From Euptelea pleiosperma (lineage: Eukaryota; Streptophyta; Magnoliopsida; Ranunculales; Eupteleaceae), in assembly GCA_035048495.1 (NCBI GenBank), contig CM068547.1:21831913-21895912 (forward strand): a DNA stretch of 64,000 nucleotides, read 5' to 3'. Positions 20,743-32,129 of the stretch are shown piece by piece. The first letter of the stretch is position 1; every line of letters begins with the position of its first letter. The notes under the pieces are model-generated. The model was not told the DNA's origin. It saw nothing but the letters and a program-made list of their open reading frames with translations, and made no database searches. A program made the position numbers and the translations under genes.

Positions 20743-23700
20743 ATGCCCGTTTGGAATCGTCCGAACAAACGCTTGGTTCGATCTGAGAATCACGTCCCTA
20801 CAGTGGATCCTCCACTGAATTCTTCCCCATCTCTTTCCCCACCCGCCTCCCCCAGTACTACTACCTTTGTAGTCATGGCAGTCGAACGACCTCTTATCGA
20901 GACGTTCGCTCCTATCTCTGCCAATCCGCCCACTTGCATTGTTCTCCCACCTACTACGGCGGTACAATTTGAGATCAGGCCACAGACGATCCAAATGCTG
21001 CCAACCTTTCGTGGTCTCCCAAGAGAAGACCCATATTCCCATATTAGGGAATTCCAACATGTCATCCTACTTTTCAAAAATCAGAACCTCGATGATGACA
21101 ATGTCCGTCTGCGAGTTTTCCCATTCTCGCTCAAAGACCGAGCCTCAGATTGGCTCTACTCCTTACCCGCTGATTCAATCAGCAGTTGGAAAGAGTTGGT
21201 GGGCAAATTCATGTCTAAATTCTACCCCATGACTCGGACCAACCAAATGAAGCAACTCATCCAGGACTTTCGACAAAAGTCCGATGAGAAATTTTTTGAA
21301 GCGTGGGATAGATTCCAAGACTACCTGACTAAGTGTCCCCACCATAGCATCGACAAGGGTAATCTTGTCCACGTCTTCTATAAGGGACTTACTGATGAGT
21401 CCCGGACCATGGTAGAGTCAATGTGCCAAGGAAAATTCCTGCACCAAACTCCGACCGATGCATACAAATTCTTGGGAGAGTTAGGAGAAAACTCTCAACA
21501 TTGGACGACTGACTCAGAGTTTAGTCGAACCACTTCGGTCCAAAGGACAACCAAGGGACATGATGCTACAGCTGATACTGAGCTTCGATCAGTCATTCAA
21601 GAGTTGAGCAAGTCAGTCTCGGCACTGGCTGTGTCTGTACAAAAGCCTACTCAACAATCTACCCCAGTCATGCATGTGGGACACGAGAGCCCTATGGAAT
21701 CCTGTACCCTCTGTCTGCAACCCTCCCATACTACTGAGCATTGTCCTTTAAATGAAGGATGGTCTAATCCTCTTCAGGAAGAAGTTTGTGCTTTCAGCAC
21801 ATACAAACCTCCTACTCAGAACTCGTATAGTCAATCTTATCATCCGGACACGAGAAACCACCCTAACTTCTCTTGGAGGCCTCAGTCTACTCAACCACAA
21901 GCTCAACCTCCACGTCAACCTCAGGGCATGTATCCTCCTGGGTTCAATCAACCCAATAGGCAATTCAATCAGGGTCAGTACCAGCAGAATCAGTACCCAT
22001 CTACTCAGAACCAGCAATTCCAACAGGGTCAATACTCTGGACAATCGAGCACATTTCAGAATCAGCAAAGAGTCCCACAGACCTTTCAGAACCAACCGAT
22101 TGTCCCAACTAATTCTCCAGCCTATAACTATAATGCCCCAATGAGCTCGAATCGCGAATTGGTGCCTCAGCTCCCATTAGCTGCCCCCCAACAGTCGGTC
22201 CCCAAATCTGGTATCGAAGACCTTCTAGCTCAACTCATTACTCAGCAACAACAATCTATGCAACGCCTAGAGCAACAGCAACAACAATCCATGCTTCGTC
22301 TAGAGCAACGCTTAGGCAACTTGGAAGCTGAGAAAGCTAAGGGGATCTTTCCTAGCCAACCCATTGCCAACCCTAAAGGAAATGCCAAAGGGGCAGTATA
22401 TGAGATCGGATCCCAATCTCAAAGCCAGAATGAGAATTGTCAAGGGGAGGTGCAAGCTGTAACCACCCTACGATCTGGAAAAACTGTGGACATGGGAGTC
22501 CAACCACCACCGGTGCCATCTCCAGCACCCATCACTCGTACAGAGGAAACTAGTACCAATCCTACCTCTGCTTCTTCCACCTCTGCACCAACTTCTGATA
22601 TCCCTGTGCAGAAATCGAAGGCTAAAGACAAATCCATTTGTCGAGTAAAGCCTCCCTTCCCGGACAGACTTGTCCAAGATAAGCGGGATCAGCAATTCTC
22701 AGAGATCTTAGACGTCTTTAAAGACGTCCAGATCAATATCCCATTCCTTTCTGCTATCAAGCAAATCCCCTCCTATGCCAAATTCCTCAAGGACTTGTGC
22801 ACAGTTAAGCGGCGTACGCATGTACCCAAAGCTGCCTTTTTGGCCGAAAAAGCTACCGCGTTCATTCAACGCAATAGTGTGATCAAACACAAGGATCCAG
22901 GTAGCCCAACTGTCCAATGTGAAATTGGAGACAACTTTAGCTGCACTGCCTTGCTAGATTTAGGGGCTAGCGTTAACCTCATACCGTTCTCGGTATATCA
23001 GCAGTTAGGACTGAAAGATATGAAGCCTACCAATGTCACCCTGAAATTGGCTGATCAGTCCATCAAGATTCCAAGAGGAATCATTGAAGATGTCCTAGTA
23101 AAAGTCGCTGACTTTTATTATCCTGTGGACTTTATCATTCTAGACACCGAGCCGTGTCAGGATAACCGCATTCCGGTCATCTTAGGCCGTCCATTCCTTG
23201 CCACCGCGAACGCACACATCGGTTGTCGGGACGGAAACATGTCCATTGCTTTCGGAAACCTCAAAGCTGAGGTCAATATCTTTCGTTTAATGCAACAAGA
23301 TGCCGATCGCGAAGTGACCGATGAAATGTGTGCCGTTGAGAGTCTAATCCCGGACTCCACCGAAGATATTCTTAAACAGTGTCTAGCACACTTTGGAGCT
23401 GACTTTGCAACAGAGTCAGCCATTTCTGATCTCAATGATCTTTTGCAAACTGCTCCATTGCTAGAAATCCCCGCTCCACTCATCGAGTTCGAGCCTCTGA
23501 TAACCATGACCAGAGAACCCATCATTCCTTTTACTACTGAAGTCAAACCTCTTCAATCCGTGTCTTCTGTGACACCTACTTCAACTCCATCTGCTCCAAC
23601 ATTGGAGCTCAAGCCACTTCCAACAGATCTTTCCTATGCCTATCTTGGTCCTAAGGAAACCTACCCTGTCATTATTGCTTCCGCTTTGTCTGAGAGTGAA

Positions 23701-26508
23701 CGTAAGAAACTTCTCGAGCTGCTCAACGAGCACAAATCTGCTATAGGTTGGACTATAGATGATATTCGTGGCATAGACCCCTCGGTGTGCCAACATCACA
23801 TCTATCTCGAGGATGAATCCAAAACCTCTCGAGAACACCAGAGGAGGTTGAACCCCGTCTTGAAGGATGTAGTCCGGGACGAGGTCCTTAAACTGTTAGA
23901 TGCGGGTATCATTTACCCCATCTCCGATAGCAAATGGGTGAGTCCTATTCATGTCGTCCCTAAAAAGGCAGGATTCACAGTTGTGGAAAATGAGAACAAG
24001 GAAATGGTCACCCAGCGCCTGAAGAAAGGGTGGAGAGTCTGCATCGATTACCGACGACTCAACACCAACACTAGGAAGGACCATTTTCCTTTACCCTTCA
24101 TAGACCAAATGTTGGAGAGATTAGCAGGTCACTCCTATTACTGCTTCCTCGATGGTTACTCAGGGTATAATCAAATACCCATCGCCCCTGAGGATCACGA
24201 GAAGACAACTTTCACCTGTCCCTTTGGCACTTTTGCCTACAAGCGCATGCCCTTTGGCCTCTGCAATGCACCCGCGACCTTTCAAAGGTGTATGATGAGC
24301 ATATTCTCTGACATGGTGGAAAAATTCCTCGAAGTCTTTATGGACGACTTCTCAGTCTTTGGGTCATCCTTTGATGACTGTCTGAACCATCTAGGGCTGG
24401 TACTTCAACGCTGTCAGGACAAGCGACTTGTCCTCAATTGGGAGAAATGCCACTTCATGGTGAAGAAGGGCATTGTTCTGGGACATGTCATTTCCCATCA
24501 GGGCATTGAGGTCGACAAAGCTAAAATCGATATCATCTCGACCTTGCCCATTCCTAAGTCCGTACGTGACATCCGATCCTTTTTGGGACACGGAGGATTC
24601 TATAGGCGATTCATCAAGGACTTCTCTCAAATCGCTCGACCTCTGTCCCATCTTCTAGCTAAAGATAGTCCTTTCGACTTTAATGCTGACTGTGTCAAGG
24701 CATTTGAGCGTCTCAAATCTGAGCTCACTACTGCGCCCATTATCCGTCCCCCGGATTGGACTCTACCTTTCGAGGTAATGTGCGATGCTTCTGACTACGC
24801 GTTAGGCGCTGTTCTAGGGCAGAAAGTTGACAAAAGGTCACACGTGATCTACTACGCGAGCAAAACTCTTAACTCTGCCCAAATGAATTACTCCACCACT
24901 GAGAAAGAACTCCTGGCGGTAGTCTTCGCCCTTGATAAATTCCGTCAGTACCTCTTAGCCACTAAGGTGGTAGTGTACACTGATCATGCAGCCCTTCGTT
25001 ATCTCATGTCGAAAAAGGAAACCAAGCCTCGATTAATTCGATGGATTCTCTTACTGCAGGAATTCGACCTCGAGATTAAGGATAAGAAAGGAACTGAGAA
25101 TGTAGTGGCTGATCACTTGTCTAGACTGACTTTAGAGTCATCCTTCGACACCCAGCCCATCCCTGAAACCTTTCCAGACGAACAACTGTTCGCCATCTCT
25201 GTTAATCCTTGGTATGCTGACATTGTCAACTACCTTGCCACCGAAGAAATGCCTTCACACTGGTCAAAACAGGACAAAAGCCAATTCCTAGCAAGAGTTA
25301 AGTACTACTCTTGGGATGACCCTTATTTGTATAAATACTGTCCTGACCAGATCATTCGTCTCTGTGTCCCTGAGTCAGACCAACTCAATATCTTGTCCTC
25401 GTGTCATGACCAACCTTGTGGTGGTCATTTCAGCACTAAGAAGACTGCAGAAAAAGTGCTGCAATGCGGATTCTACTGGCCCACATTATTTAAAGATGCC
25501 CATATCTACAGCAAAACCTGTCCTAATTGCCAGCATCTAGGCCGCATCTCCCAGAGGAACATGATGCCCCTAACTCCCATCCAGGTCGATGAAATATTTG
25601 ACATTTGGGGCATCGACTTCATGGGCCCCTTTCCCATTTCATATGGTTTTGAGTACATTCTCCTTGCGGTAGACTATGTATCCAAATGGATAGAAGCCAT
25701 TCCCACCAAGACCAATGACCACAAAGTGGTGGTCAAATTCCTAAAGGAGTTCATCTTCGCCCGATTCGGTGCCCCTAAGGCCATCATTAGTGATGGGGGC
25801 ACCCATTTCTGCAATAAGATATTCGAGAACTTAATGAAAAAGTATGGGGTAACCCACAAGGTTGCCCTAGCTTATCATCCGCAGACTAGTGGTCAAGTGG
25901 AGGTTTCTAATCGTCAGATCAAGCAGATCTTGGAGAAGACAGTCAATACCACACGTAAAGACTGGTCTACTCGTCTCACTGATGCTTTATGGGCATACAG
26001 AACCGCCTACAAGACCCCACTCAATATGTCTCCCTATCGTCTCGTCTTTGGGAAACCCTGTCATCTACCGGTAGAGATTGAACATCGTGCTCTGTGGGCC
26101 ATTAAGAAGCTCAACTTCGACCTAGACTCCGCAGGGGAGGAGCGGAAACTTCAAATGAATGAGTTAGAAGAACTCAGAAATGATGCCTACAACTTGTCCA
26201 AGAATTACAAAGCCAAAATGAAGTGGATACATGACAAGAGCATCCTCAGGAAAGAGTTCCATCCAGGACAGAAGGTCCTTCTTTATAATTCTCGTCTTCA
26301 TCTCTTCCCTGGAAAACTGAAATCTAGGTGGACCGGTCCTTATACGGTCACAGCAGTCACACCCTTCGGGGCAATCACTATTGAGGATCCCAAGGATCAC
26401 TCCTCATTCCAGGTCAATGGGCAGCGTCTAAAACAGTTCCATGAACTTGACGTATTGTTCATTCAGACTTTTGAGATCGATCTCATCGATCCTGCCTATG
26501 TCGACTGA
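20743..26508 (+). CDS. Athila-type gag-pol polyprotein (intact)
   Basis: A single 1921-codon frame from the first ATG; an ATG in better context lies at 20875 ([11 protein letters not shown]) and either may be used. Domains in order: capsid-type gag around residues 126-225 ([14 protein letters not shown]); a CX2CX4HX4C zinc knuckle near 321-334; a Gln-rich linker to about 520; aspartic protease with Asp739 in [10 protein letters not shown]; reverse transcriptase starting near 1096 ([12 protein letters not shown]) with FMDD at 1199-1202; RNase H with D1348, E1389, D1414 and D1457; integrase with HHCC (H1555, C1593, C1596) and catalytic D1625, D1684, E1720 (a D-35-E spacing); and a GPYTV C-terminal module without chromodomain. 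All catalytic residues are present. Gag and pol are in one frame, so protein ratios are not set by frameshifting. RT and gag motifs place it in the Athila lineage. Confidence 0.97.
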   Translation: MPVWNRPNKRLVRSENHVPTVDPPLNSSPSLSPPASPSTTTFVVMAVERPLIETFAPISANPPTCIVLPPTTAVQFEIRPQTIQMLPTFRGLPREDPYSHIREFQHVILLFKNQNLDDDNVRLRVFPFSLKDRASDWLYSLPADSISSWKELVGKFMSKFYPMTRTNQMKQLIQDFRQKSDEKFFEAWDRFQDYLTKCPHHSIDKGNLVHVFYKGLTDESRTMVESMCQGKFLHQTPTDAYKFLGELGENSQHWTTDSEFSRTTSVQRTTKGHDATADTELRSVIQELSKSVSALAVSVQKPTQQSTPVMHVGHESPMESCTLCLQPSHTTEHCPLNEGWSNPLQEEVCAFSTYKPPTQNSYSQSYHPDTRNHPNFSWRPQSTQPQAQPPRQPQGMYPPGFNQPNRQFNQGQYQQNQYPSTQNQQFQQGQYSGQSSTFQNQQRVPQTFQNQPIVPTNSPAYNYNAPMSSNRELVPQLPLAAPQQSVPKSGIEDLLAQLITQQQQSMQRLEQQQQQSMLRLEQRLGNLEAEKAKGIFPSQPIANPKGNAKGAVYEIGSQSQSQNENCQGEVQAVTTLRSGKTVDMGVQPPPVPSPAPITRTEETSTNPTSASSTSAPTSDIPVQKSKAKDKSICRVKPPFPDRLVQDKRDQQFSEILDVFKDVQINIPFLSAIKQIPSYAKFLKDLCTVKRRTHVPKAAFLAEKATAFIQRNSVIKHKDPGSPTVQCEIGDNFSCTALLDLGASVNLIPFSVYQQLGLKDMKPTNVTLKLADQSIKIPRGIIEDVLVKVADFYYPVDFIILDTEPCQDNRIPVILGRPFLATANAHIGCRDGNMSIAFGNLKAEVNIFRLMQQDADREVTDEMCAVESLIPDSTEDILKQCLAHFGADFATESAISDLNDLLQTAPLLEIPAPLIEFEPLITMTREPIIPFTTEVKPLQSVSSVTPTSTPSAPTLELKPLPTDLSYAYLGPKETYPVIIASALSESERKKLLELLNEHKSAIGWTIDDIRGIDPSVCQHHIYLEDESKTSREHQRRLNPVLKDVVRDEVLKLLDAGIIYPISDSKWVSPIHVVPKKAGFTVVENENKEMVTQRLKKGWRVCIDYRRLNTNTRKDHFPLPFIDQMLERLAGHSYYCFLDGYSGYNQIPIAPEDHEKTTFTCPFGTFAYKRMPFGLCNAPATFQRCMMSIFSDMVEKFLEVFMDDFSVFGSSFDDCLNHLGLVLQRCQDKRLVLNWEKCHFMVKKGIVLGHVISHQGIEVDKAKIDIISTLPIPKSVRDIRSFLGHGGFYRRFIKDFSQIARPLSHLLAKDSPFDFNADCVKAFERLKSELTTAPIIRPPDWTLPFEVMCDASDYALGAVLGQKVDKRSHVIYYASKTLNSAQMNYSTTEKELLAVVFALDKFRQYLLATKVVVYTDHAALRYLMSKKETKPRLIRWILLLQEFDLEIKDKKGTENVVADHLSRLTLESSFDTQPIPETFPDEQLFAISVNPWYADIVNYLATEEMPSHWSKQDKSQFLARVKYYSWDDPYLYKYCPDQIIRLCVPESDQLNILSSCHDQPCGGHFSTKKTAEKVLQCGFYWPTLFKDAHIYSKTCPNCQHLGRISQRNMMPLTPIQVDEIFDIWGIDFMGPFPISYGFEYILLAVDYVSKWIEAIPTKTNDHKVVVKFLKEFIFARFGAPKAIISDGGTHFCNKIFENLMKKYGVTHKVALAYHPQTSGQVEVSNRQIKQILEKTVNTTRKDWSTRLTDALWAYRTAYKTPLNMSPYRLVFGKPCHLPVEIEHRALWAIKKLNFDLDSAGEERKLQMNELEELRNDAYNLSKNYKAKMKWIHDKSILRKEFHPGQKVLLYNSRLHLFPGKLKSRWTGPYTVTAVTPFGAITIEDPKDHSSFQVNGQRLKQFHELDVLFIQTFEIDLIDPAYVD

Positions 26509-26542
26509 TGATCTACTCAGTCTCCTGTGCTCCAACTTGGTT

Positions 26543-26561
26543 GGGGGTGCCTGTCACCCCC
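26543..26561 (+). other. Conserved GGGGGTG hairpin after pol stop
   Basis: GGGGGTG pairs with CACCCCC across a 5-nt loop (CCTGT). The derivative has the same stem with loop CTTAT at 52484-52502, and the older minus copy has it at 37974-37992. It overlaps a GGTTGGGGGTG motif resembling the real polypurine tract. Confidence 0.7.
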
Positions 26562-26798
26562 GTCATGTCTGGCTGAAGACATAAAACTTAGCGCTTTCGG
26601 AAAGGCAATTCCGGTATTCCTAGAGTACATGAGTCTCATGCATTTGTTATTACTGTTATATCTCTGGAAATACAGGTACATTCATTCTTCCGATCATCAG
26701 GTACCACACGCTGTCGAGTTTCTGCCGACTTGGTAACATCCTCCCTGAATCTTTGCATCATCATCACCGATTTTTCATCATTTTATGTCCCGATCATG

Positions 26799-26816
26799 AG
26801 CACCGAGGACGGTGCT
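26799..26816 (+). other. Conserved AGCACCG hairpin
   Basis: AGCACCG pairs with CGGTGCT across the loop AGGA, a 7-bp stem. It is kept in the derivative (about 52726-52743) and in the older minus-strand copy (about 37716-37733). It sits just before the second polypurine-like motif. Confidence 0.65.
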
Positions 26817-26872
26817 GTATTTTGGTTGGGGGTGGGTATTTACCAAAACTCATGTCTTCATTTTGATAAATA

Positions 26873-26875
<3 letters not shown>

Positions 26876-26917
<42 letters not shown>
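26876..26917 (+). repeat. Poly(A) tract, 42 bases
   Basis: An uninterrupted A run in the 3' non-coding region. The older minus copy has a 28-base T run at the matching place (37641-37668), and the derivative has an AT microsatellite (52797-52815). Confidence 0.97.
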
Positions 26918-26919
<2 letters not shown>

Positions 26920-28445
26920 ATTGTTTTTGGGGTGATTTCCGATTTTCTCCAAAAGTTTTCTAAAATTTCAAAAATGTGTCAAATACCCTGACTTTGATTA
27001 GCTGAAAACCTCCGTTAAGTCAGTATTGAGGATGTCAATTTTTGTTTAAAGTTAGCGTTGAGTCAATTCAAGCGTGACTACAGCAGGTTTGAAAACTCAG
27101 AAAAACTCAGATTCGGCACAATTGTACACTATCAACATCAGAATCATCCTAAGTTTGGAAATTCTAGAGATCCTGTGAGAAGAATTGTGGAGACCTAACC
27201 CAGTAAGCTTTCGAGCCTTTAATCATTTCAGAGAGTTATACATTAATCCTGAGTCACAAGATGACTCACTATTCTTCATGCCCGCAATATTCGTTGAGAG
27301 ATCTCATTATCTTTTGCTTCGATCATAAAACTCGGAACGACATCAACATTGGATTACTACGACAGAACCTTCTCTATATTCAGTCAAGACAGTATACATG
27401 ATAGTGCAAACCCTAGAAAATGATTTAGGCCATTTTTTCTGAACCATTCAGCTTTTTTTACTCACCTGAATTATACTTCACTAGAAACCCCTTGAGCCGT
27501 TCTATAAAAGCCTTTTATTTGCAAACCCATCAACCTAAAATCCAGTCCAGCTATGAAACATGACTGGCTACCCTTATTTTGAGATGGACAAAAGAATAAC
27601 TGATGTGGGTGTACCGTGAAAAAGAAAAGTAAAGAAGAAGAATCAAAAGGAAAAGAAAGTGGTTCAAGCTGAAAACAAAATATGAAAAGAAAGTATGAAG
27701 AAGAGCTGAAAAGAAATTGAGCAGTCTCAGAAATATCAAGAAAAAGAGAAAAATACGAAAAAAAGGAAAAAGAACCAGATAATGGTGTTACGTCGCAGGA
27801 AAAATTCAAGAAAATGGCAATATCCTCTCAAGATCTTTGAAATCCTGTATTCCTTTATCTCTCTACACCTGACCTAAGCCTCATTACAACCCAGGAAAGT
27901 CCTACTTGATTCTAGGATAGCACGATCATAAAATGTGGAGATTGGAGAAGGAGAAGCTATAGAGTTTGATCTAACGTTCCCGAGTGAAGTGGTATTCCAA
28001 TCATGAGATCTTCTTCTGTTAAAGATGTCCTTCCTTCAAATAATACATATGTGAGATCTTTGCTTTCATATATCAATACATCTCCTCACATATAAATTGA
28101 GAGAAAAGAAGAAAACCCTTCTTGTGTGATTCTATTCTGAGTGCTAAACGTGTGAGATTTGAGGTCGAGGCATAAAAACTTAGAGGTGATCTAGAAATCT
28201 TTACTGTCGGATGATGAGAATGTTGAGCACACACACACGCAGAGTCTGACTATTCTGGGTCATGATTATCAGTCTGTAGTCTTGCAAATACTTTCCAACT
28301 CTTCGCTAGCATGTAACTGTTTTTGCATCCATTCAATGATTTGACGAACGGTGTTTTCCCGGAGCTAATATGAAAAAGTGTGCAGCATGTGCAGAGCCCT
28401 TTTAAGCTCATTTATTTCGCACTAATTGCCAAGGATTGGCAATAT

Positions 28446-28460
28446 GCTGGTTGGGGGTTG
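28446..28460 (+). promoter_or_regulatory. Polypurine tract of the complete Athila element
   Basis: GCTGGTTGGGGGTTG abuts the 3' LTR. It is the expected second-strand primer position; the tract is interrupted by pyrimidines but is identical in the derivative (54350-54364). Confidence 0.75.
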
Positions 28461-29420
28461 TGATATTCGCTCAAAAGTGCTTATTTTAAGCAATTATCCT
28501 TTTAGCGTTATTGCATTCTCCTACGTAAAATACTCTATTTACCTACTTTTCTACGTAAGAGTCTCTTCTGTTGCGTAGAACACACTTTTCTGGACGAAAT
28601 GGTATATTTGCATGCATTAAACACATTTTCGAAAGTCTAGATATTAAGCCGTTCTGATAAAGTCTCATTACGCGCTTCTTCTGTCGCAGGAAACCCGATG
28701 GGACGATTCTCAAGACTTGTGGGCCCAAATCGATCATGAAAGCCCATTATCAAAGCTTAAAGAGCCCACATGCTATGACTAGAAGATATGGGCCAAATAT
28801 GGGCTGAATAAGAGGACCATAAAGTCGGCCCAAAGAACGAAGAGAGCCGGAGAGCCAATGACCAAGAGACGGACCAAAGCGTTTAAAGCCACATGAGTCA
28901 GCAAAGAATGATAGTCGACTCTACTGGAGAAGCGTGAGGATGGTCACAGTGAAGAACAGGGTTCCAGACCCTCCGCCAGTGCTTTTTTCCATTTTTTTTG
29001 ATACTTTTTCTCTCATCTCTCCTTATTCTCTCTCTCTCTTCATCTCTCGGTCCTCGAATCTACTGACCTAACCCCAGAACTCCTGCCCATCGGCTCTATC
29101 TCATCTCCCTTAGCTTTCTGACCGTTGGATCTTCCATCGGACCGTTGGATCTTTAATCAGACCGTTGGATCTCTCTAGATCCGTCGATCTACCAATCTGG
29201 GTCCCAATCAAGTCACCATCCATCCGATCACCTTCAGAATGCCTGTCACATCATCTTGTGAGACGATGGACATCATCAGTCCATGTGGGCCAGTAGCCGG
29301 GCCCATCAGCATCGACCCGCTGTCCGACCAGTTAGTGGACCCCGCGAATTTCAAAAATAATTTTAATTAAATGGGGGGTCCACTAATTGGGGAGATTCCC
29401 CATAGAAAAGTAGCATTTTA

Positions 29421-29462
<42 letters not shown>

Positions 29463-31223
29463 AAAAATATTTTTTTTATTTAAAAAATACCCTATTTCCA
29501 TTAATGGAAATAGGGAGCTTTATAAGAGGAAGGAGAAGGGTTCGTTCGAACCCTAATCCCCCTCAAATCTTCTCTTCTCTTCCCCCAATCTCTTCTCCTA
29601 TCAATCCCCCTCCTCCTTCTCCTTTTTTTTTCACTTTTATCATCGTCTTCTTCATCTCTCCGGCGGACTGAACCAGTCCGTGAAGCACAACCTCCTCCTC
29701 TTCTCCACGCTGAAGACCACGTCATCATCCTCCAGCCACTTCCTGATGCTCCACCGCTCCTTCCTCCAGTATCGCAGCACCTCGTAGCCACCACACCTCT
29801 CCCTCACGAGCTGCCATCTCCGGCGAAGCAAACCTGCATCACCGGTAAGTTCTATTCTCTCCCCCTTCTCTTCTTCTCTTTCTTCCTCTTTCTTCTTCTT
29901 TCTTCTTCTTCTTCTTCTTCTTCTTCTTCTTCTTCTTCTTTTTCTTCTTCTTCTAGCATCTGTAGTCCTCGTTCTTTTTTTTTTTTTTTTTTTTACTTAC
30001 CGGAGTTGCAGGCTGCAACTCCGGCCGACTCTGTACACAGGCAGGACGTTACTGCCCCCTACTCCTCCCTCTCCTCATCTTCCCCTTCTTATTCTTCTTA
30101 TTCTCCTTCCCTTCTTATTCTATTTTCAGTTTCAAAAAGAAAAAAATAAATAAATAAAAAAATACAGAATCGCCGGCGAACTCCATTAACGCCGGCGAAC
30201 TCTGATAGGCTCTTCCCCTTCTTCTTTCTTCTTCTTCTTCTTCCTTCCTCCTTCTTTCTTCTTCTTCTTCTTCTCTGCTATAGGTTCGACACCATCGTGG
30301 ACTGCAATACCGCCTGTTGCAGCACCACCAAGCACCTCCTTCCTTGCTCCGCCTTCCATCACCACCGTTCTCCCTTGACTGGTGCATCTTACAGCACCCT
30401 CCCTCACGGACCAGGGTCTTTTTTGTTACCCTTGCACTGGGCAAGCGGTACAGCAGGTGGCGCTTCCATCCCCTTGAACCACAACCACCGTGTGGTCTTC
30501 CATCCTTCCACGTCACCACCTACAACAGTCCACACAGTGGACTGCTATACCGCCTCAACCCTCCTTGCAGCCATGTGCTTCACCTACGCCCCCCCAGTCC
30601 ATGCATGCCATCAACTTCCATGTGGAACACCTTGATTTATTCCAGGATCCATGGACTTCTCCAAACTTCCTTGGACAGCCACTATTTCGTGATCGCATGC
30701 AACCACGATCAAGCCGTGTAGCGTGAATGCAACATTTCTCAGATCAACTTTCTCATTTCCTATCTCTTCAACAGCTGATCATCCGAGCCAAAACTCATAC
30801 ATCATTGGCCGATCCAATTGGCCGATCACATTTCGACCACCCCGGTATGTCCTAAGGTTACTTTCTCTCTTTAGTCTCTCTCTAGAACTCATTCTCTCTA
30901 GTTTCTCTCTCCATTCTTCACTTTCTCTCTCTACCCTAATCTCTTTTAATGCTTTCTAGTTTAGTTATTTTTATTTGATTTTCATTGTAAGAGACAAGTT
31001 CAGTTAAATAAATATGATTAAAGTATGATTGTGTTACATTATCTGCAATTTCCTCGTCATTTTATGCTCTTTAATTGCACTAACTAACCTCGAGTGTGGA
31101 TCGACATCCGACACGAATCCCTATACAGAATCTTTGAATTTTGCAGGATAATCGGATTAAAATTATAAATCTTGTTGAAGTTAGGGTTTCCGTAACCAAC
31201 GACGCGGAAAAATCCTACTTTCA
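28461..31223 (+). mobile_element. 3' LTR of the complete Athila element
   Basis: 2763 bp, almost identical to the 5' LTR. It differs by poly(A) length (36 bases at 29424-29459), CTT and T-run lengths, a deletion near 30910 of roughly 100 bp of C/T-rich sequence that the 5' LTR keeps at about 18605-18710, and one noted T/C change. CArG palindrome 29490-29515, TATA-like 29519-29526, CCGGAGTTGCAG palindrome 30000-30024. Confidence 0.97.
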
Positions 31224-31228
31224 AGGTT
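31224..31228. repeat. Target duplication aggtt, right copy
   Basis: Exact repeat of 16168-16172. Confidence 0.97.
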
Positions 31229-32113
31229 CCACAACCGTGGACTCCTCTCAACGGTTGATCTGGACCACATCCTTGTTGGCTTCATCGAAACTTGCTGGAG
31301 TTGCAAGCCTGCAACTCCAACATCGTGCTCTCCCACTTGCTGTCAGGCGTTACCTTCATCACCACCAGATTTGTCCCTGCTACACCGCCTGCACCACCCC
31401 CCTTTCAAGTTCCATCATCGTCTCCACTACTGCATGACCGGCCAACCAGCAACTCTCCTCCCAAAGCCAGTCGTGACCGAACTCTCCATCAATGGTCGAT
31501 CACCCGGGCCAATCCAATCACTAGGCTATTCTCATGGCCGAATTCGATCCGACCATTGAAATTCTTGCTCATGGGTTAGTAACTTTCTCTCTCTAGAGTA
31601 ATCCCCAGGCTGATCGCCTTTTTGCACCACCGACTCTGTTCGGTGAATGCAAGAGGGTGAGTTTTTCTCTCACCTCTACCTTGTCGGCCGGTAAACGACC
31701 GAGGTGTGAAAAATCTCTCTCTACCTTCTTCCTCTCTCTCTAAAATCTCTTTTTACATGCTTTCTTACATGCTTTCTAGAATAGATTTACCGCTTTATTT
31801 ATTTCTGTCATTTATTTCATGTAAGCAACAGTTTAATTAATGCAATTTGAGTTTGATGATTTTAGTCTTCTCTGGATCTCTTGGATGTGTTTTTAATCTC
31901 GACTCGCCATTCTCATCTTTCCACGTTTCTCTTGTATATTATCTGTCATTTTATGTTCTTATTCACGCTAATCCGACTAATCCCGAGTGCGGATCGACAT
32001 CCGACACGAATCCCTATACAAATCTATCAATTTTGCAGGATAATCGGATCAAATTACAAATGTGTTGAAGTTAGGGTTTCCGTAACCAACGACGCGGAAA
32101 AAACCTACTTTCA
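31229..32113 (+). mobile_element. 5' LTR of the derivative, right part
   Basis: It continues the LTR interrupted at 16172 and ends CCTACTTTCA. It matches 56108-57000 of the 3' LTR. It includes a palindrome with arms TGGAGTTGCA and TGCAACTCCA (31296-31319), a GTGAGT donor-like site near 31659, an acceptor-like TTTTGCAG ending at 32039, and the conserved CGGAT-CGAC-ATCCG hairpin near 31990. Confidence 0.93.
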
Positions 32114-32115
32114 AA

Positions 32116-32129
32116 TGGCGCCGTTGCCG
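32116..32129 (+). promoter_or_regulatory. Primer binding site of the derivative, tRNA-Asp type
   Basis: TGGCGCCGTTGCCG, two bases after the LTR, matches the tRNA-Asp-type Athila primer site without change. Confidence 0.88.

Larger units (their letters stand above)
26509..28445 (+). other. Non-coding 3' region of the complete Athila element
   Basis: About 1.9 kb follow the tandem TGA TGA stop. No envelope-like frame exists on the + strand. It contains two conserved hairpins (26543-26561 and 26799-26816), two extra polypurine-like motifs (near 26540 and 26824), a 42-base poly(A) run (26876-26917) and a purine-rich block (27605-27780). A 112-codon antisense frame overlaps the purine block and is low-complexity. 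The region is conserved in both related copies (36114-38026 reversed; 52441-54350). Confidence 0.8.
16173..31223 (+). mobile_element. Complete Athila-type Ty3/gypsy retrotransposon
   Basis: A 15-kb element with TG...CA ends, matching 5-bp flanks (AGGTT), two LTRs, a tRNA-Asp primer site, one unbroken gag-pol frame and a polypurine tract. By eye the two LTRs differ by one clear substitution (TTCCTTGTC against TTCCTCGTC), by homopolymer lengths and by one deletion of roughly 100 bp in a C/T-rich part of the 3' LTR. Near-identity and an open frame point to a recent insertion that may still be active. It sits in the same orientation inside the 5' LTR of a related derivative. No envelope-like frame is present. 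Confidence 0.97.

Noticed and set aside
27471..27809. Antisense 112-codon frame 3' of pol, as a possible envelope or antisense gene
   Set aside because: It consists of Phe/Ser-rich low complexity caused by the purine block on the other strand, and is shortened in the derivative (79 codons at 53471-53710). No signal peptide plus ectodomain pattern.
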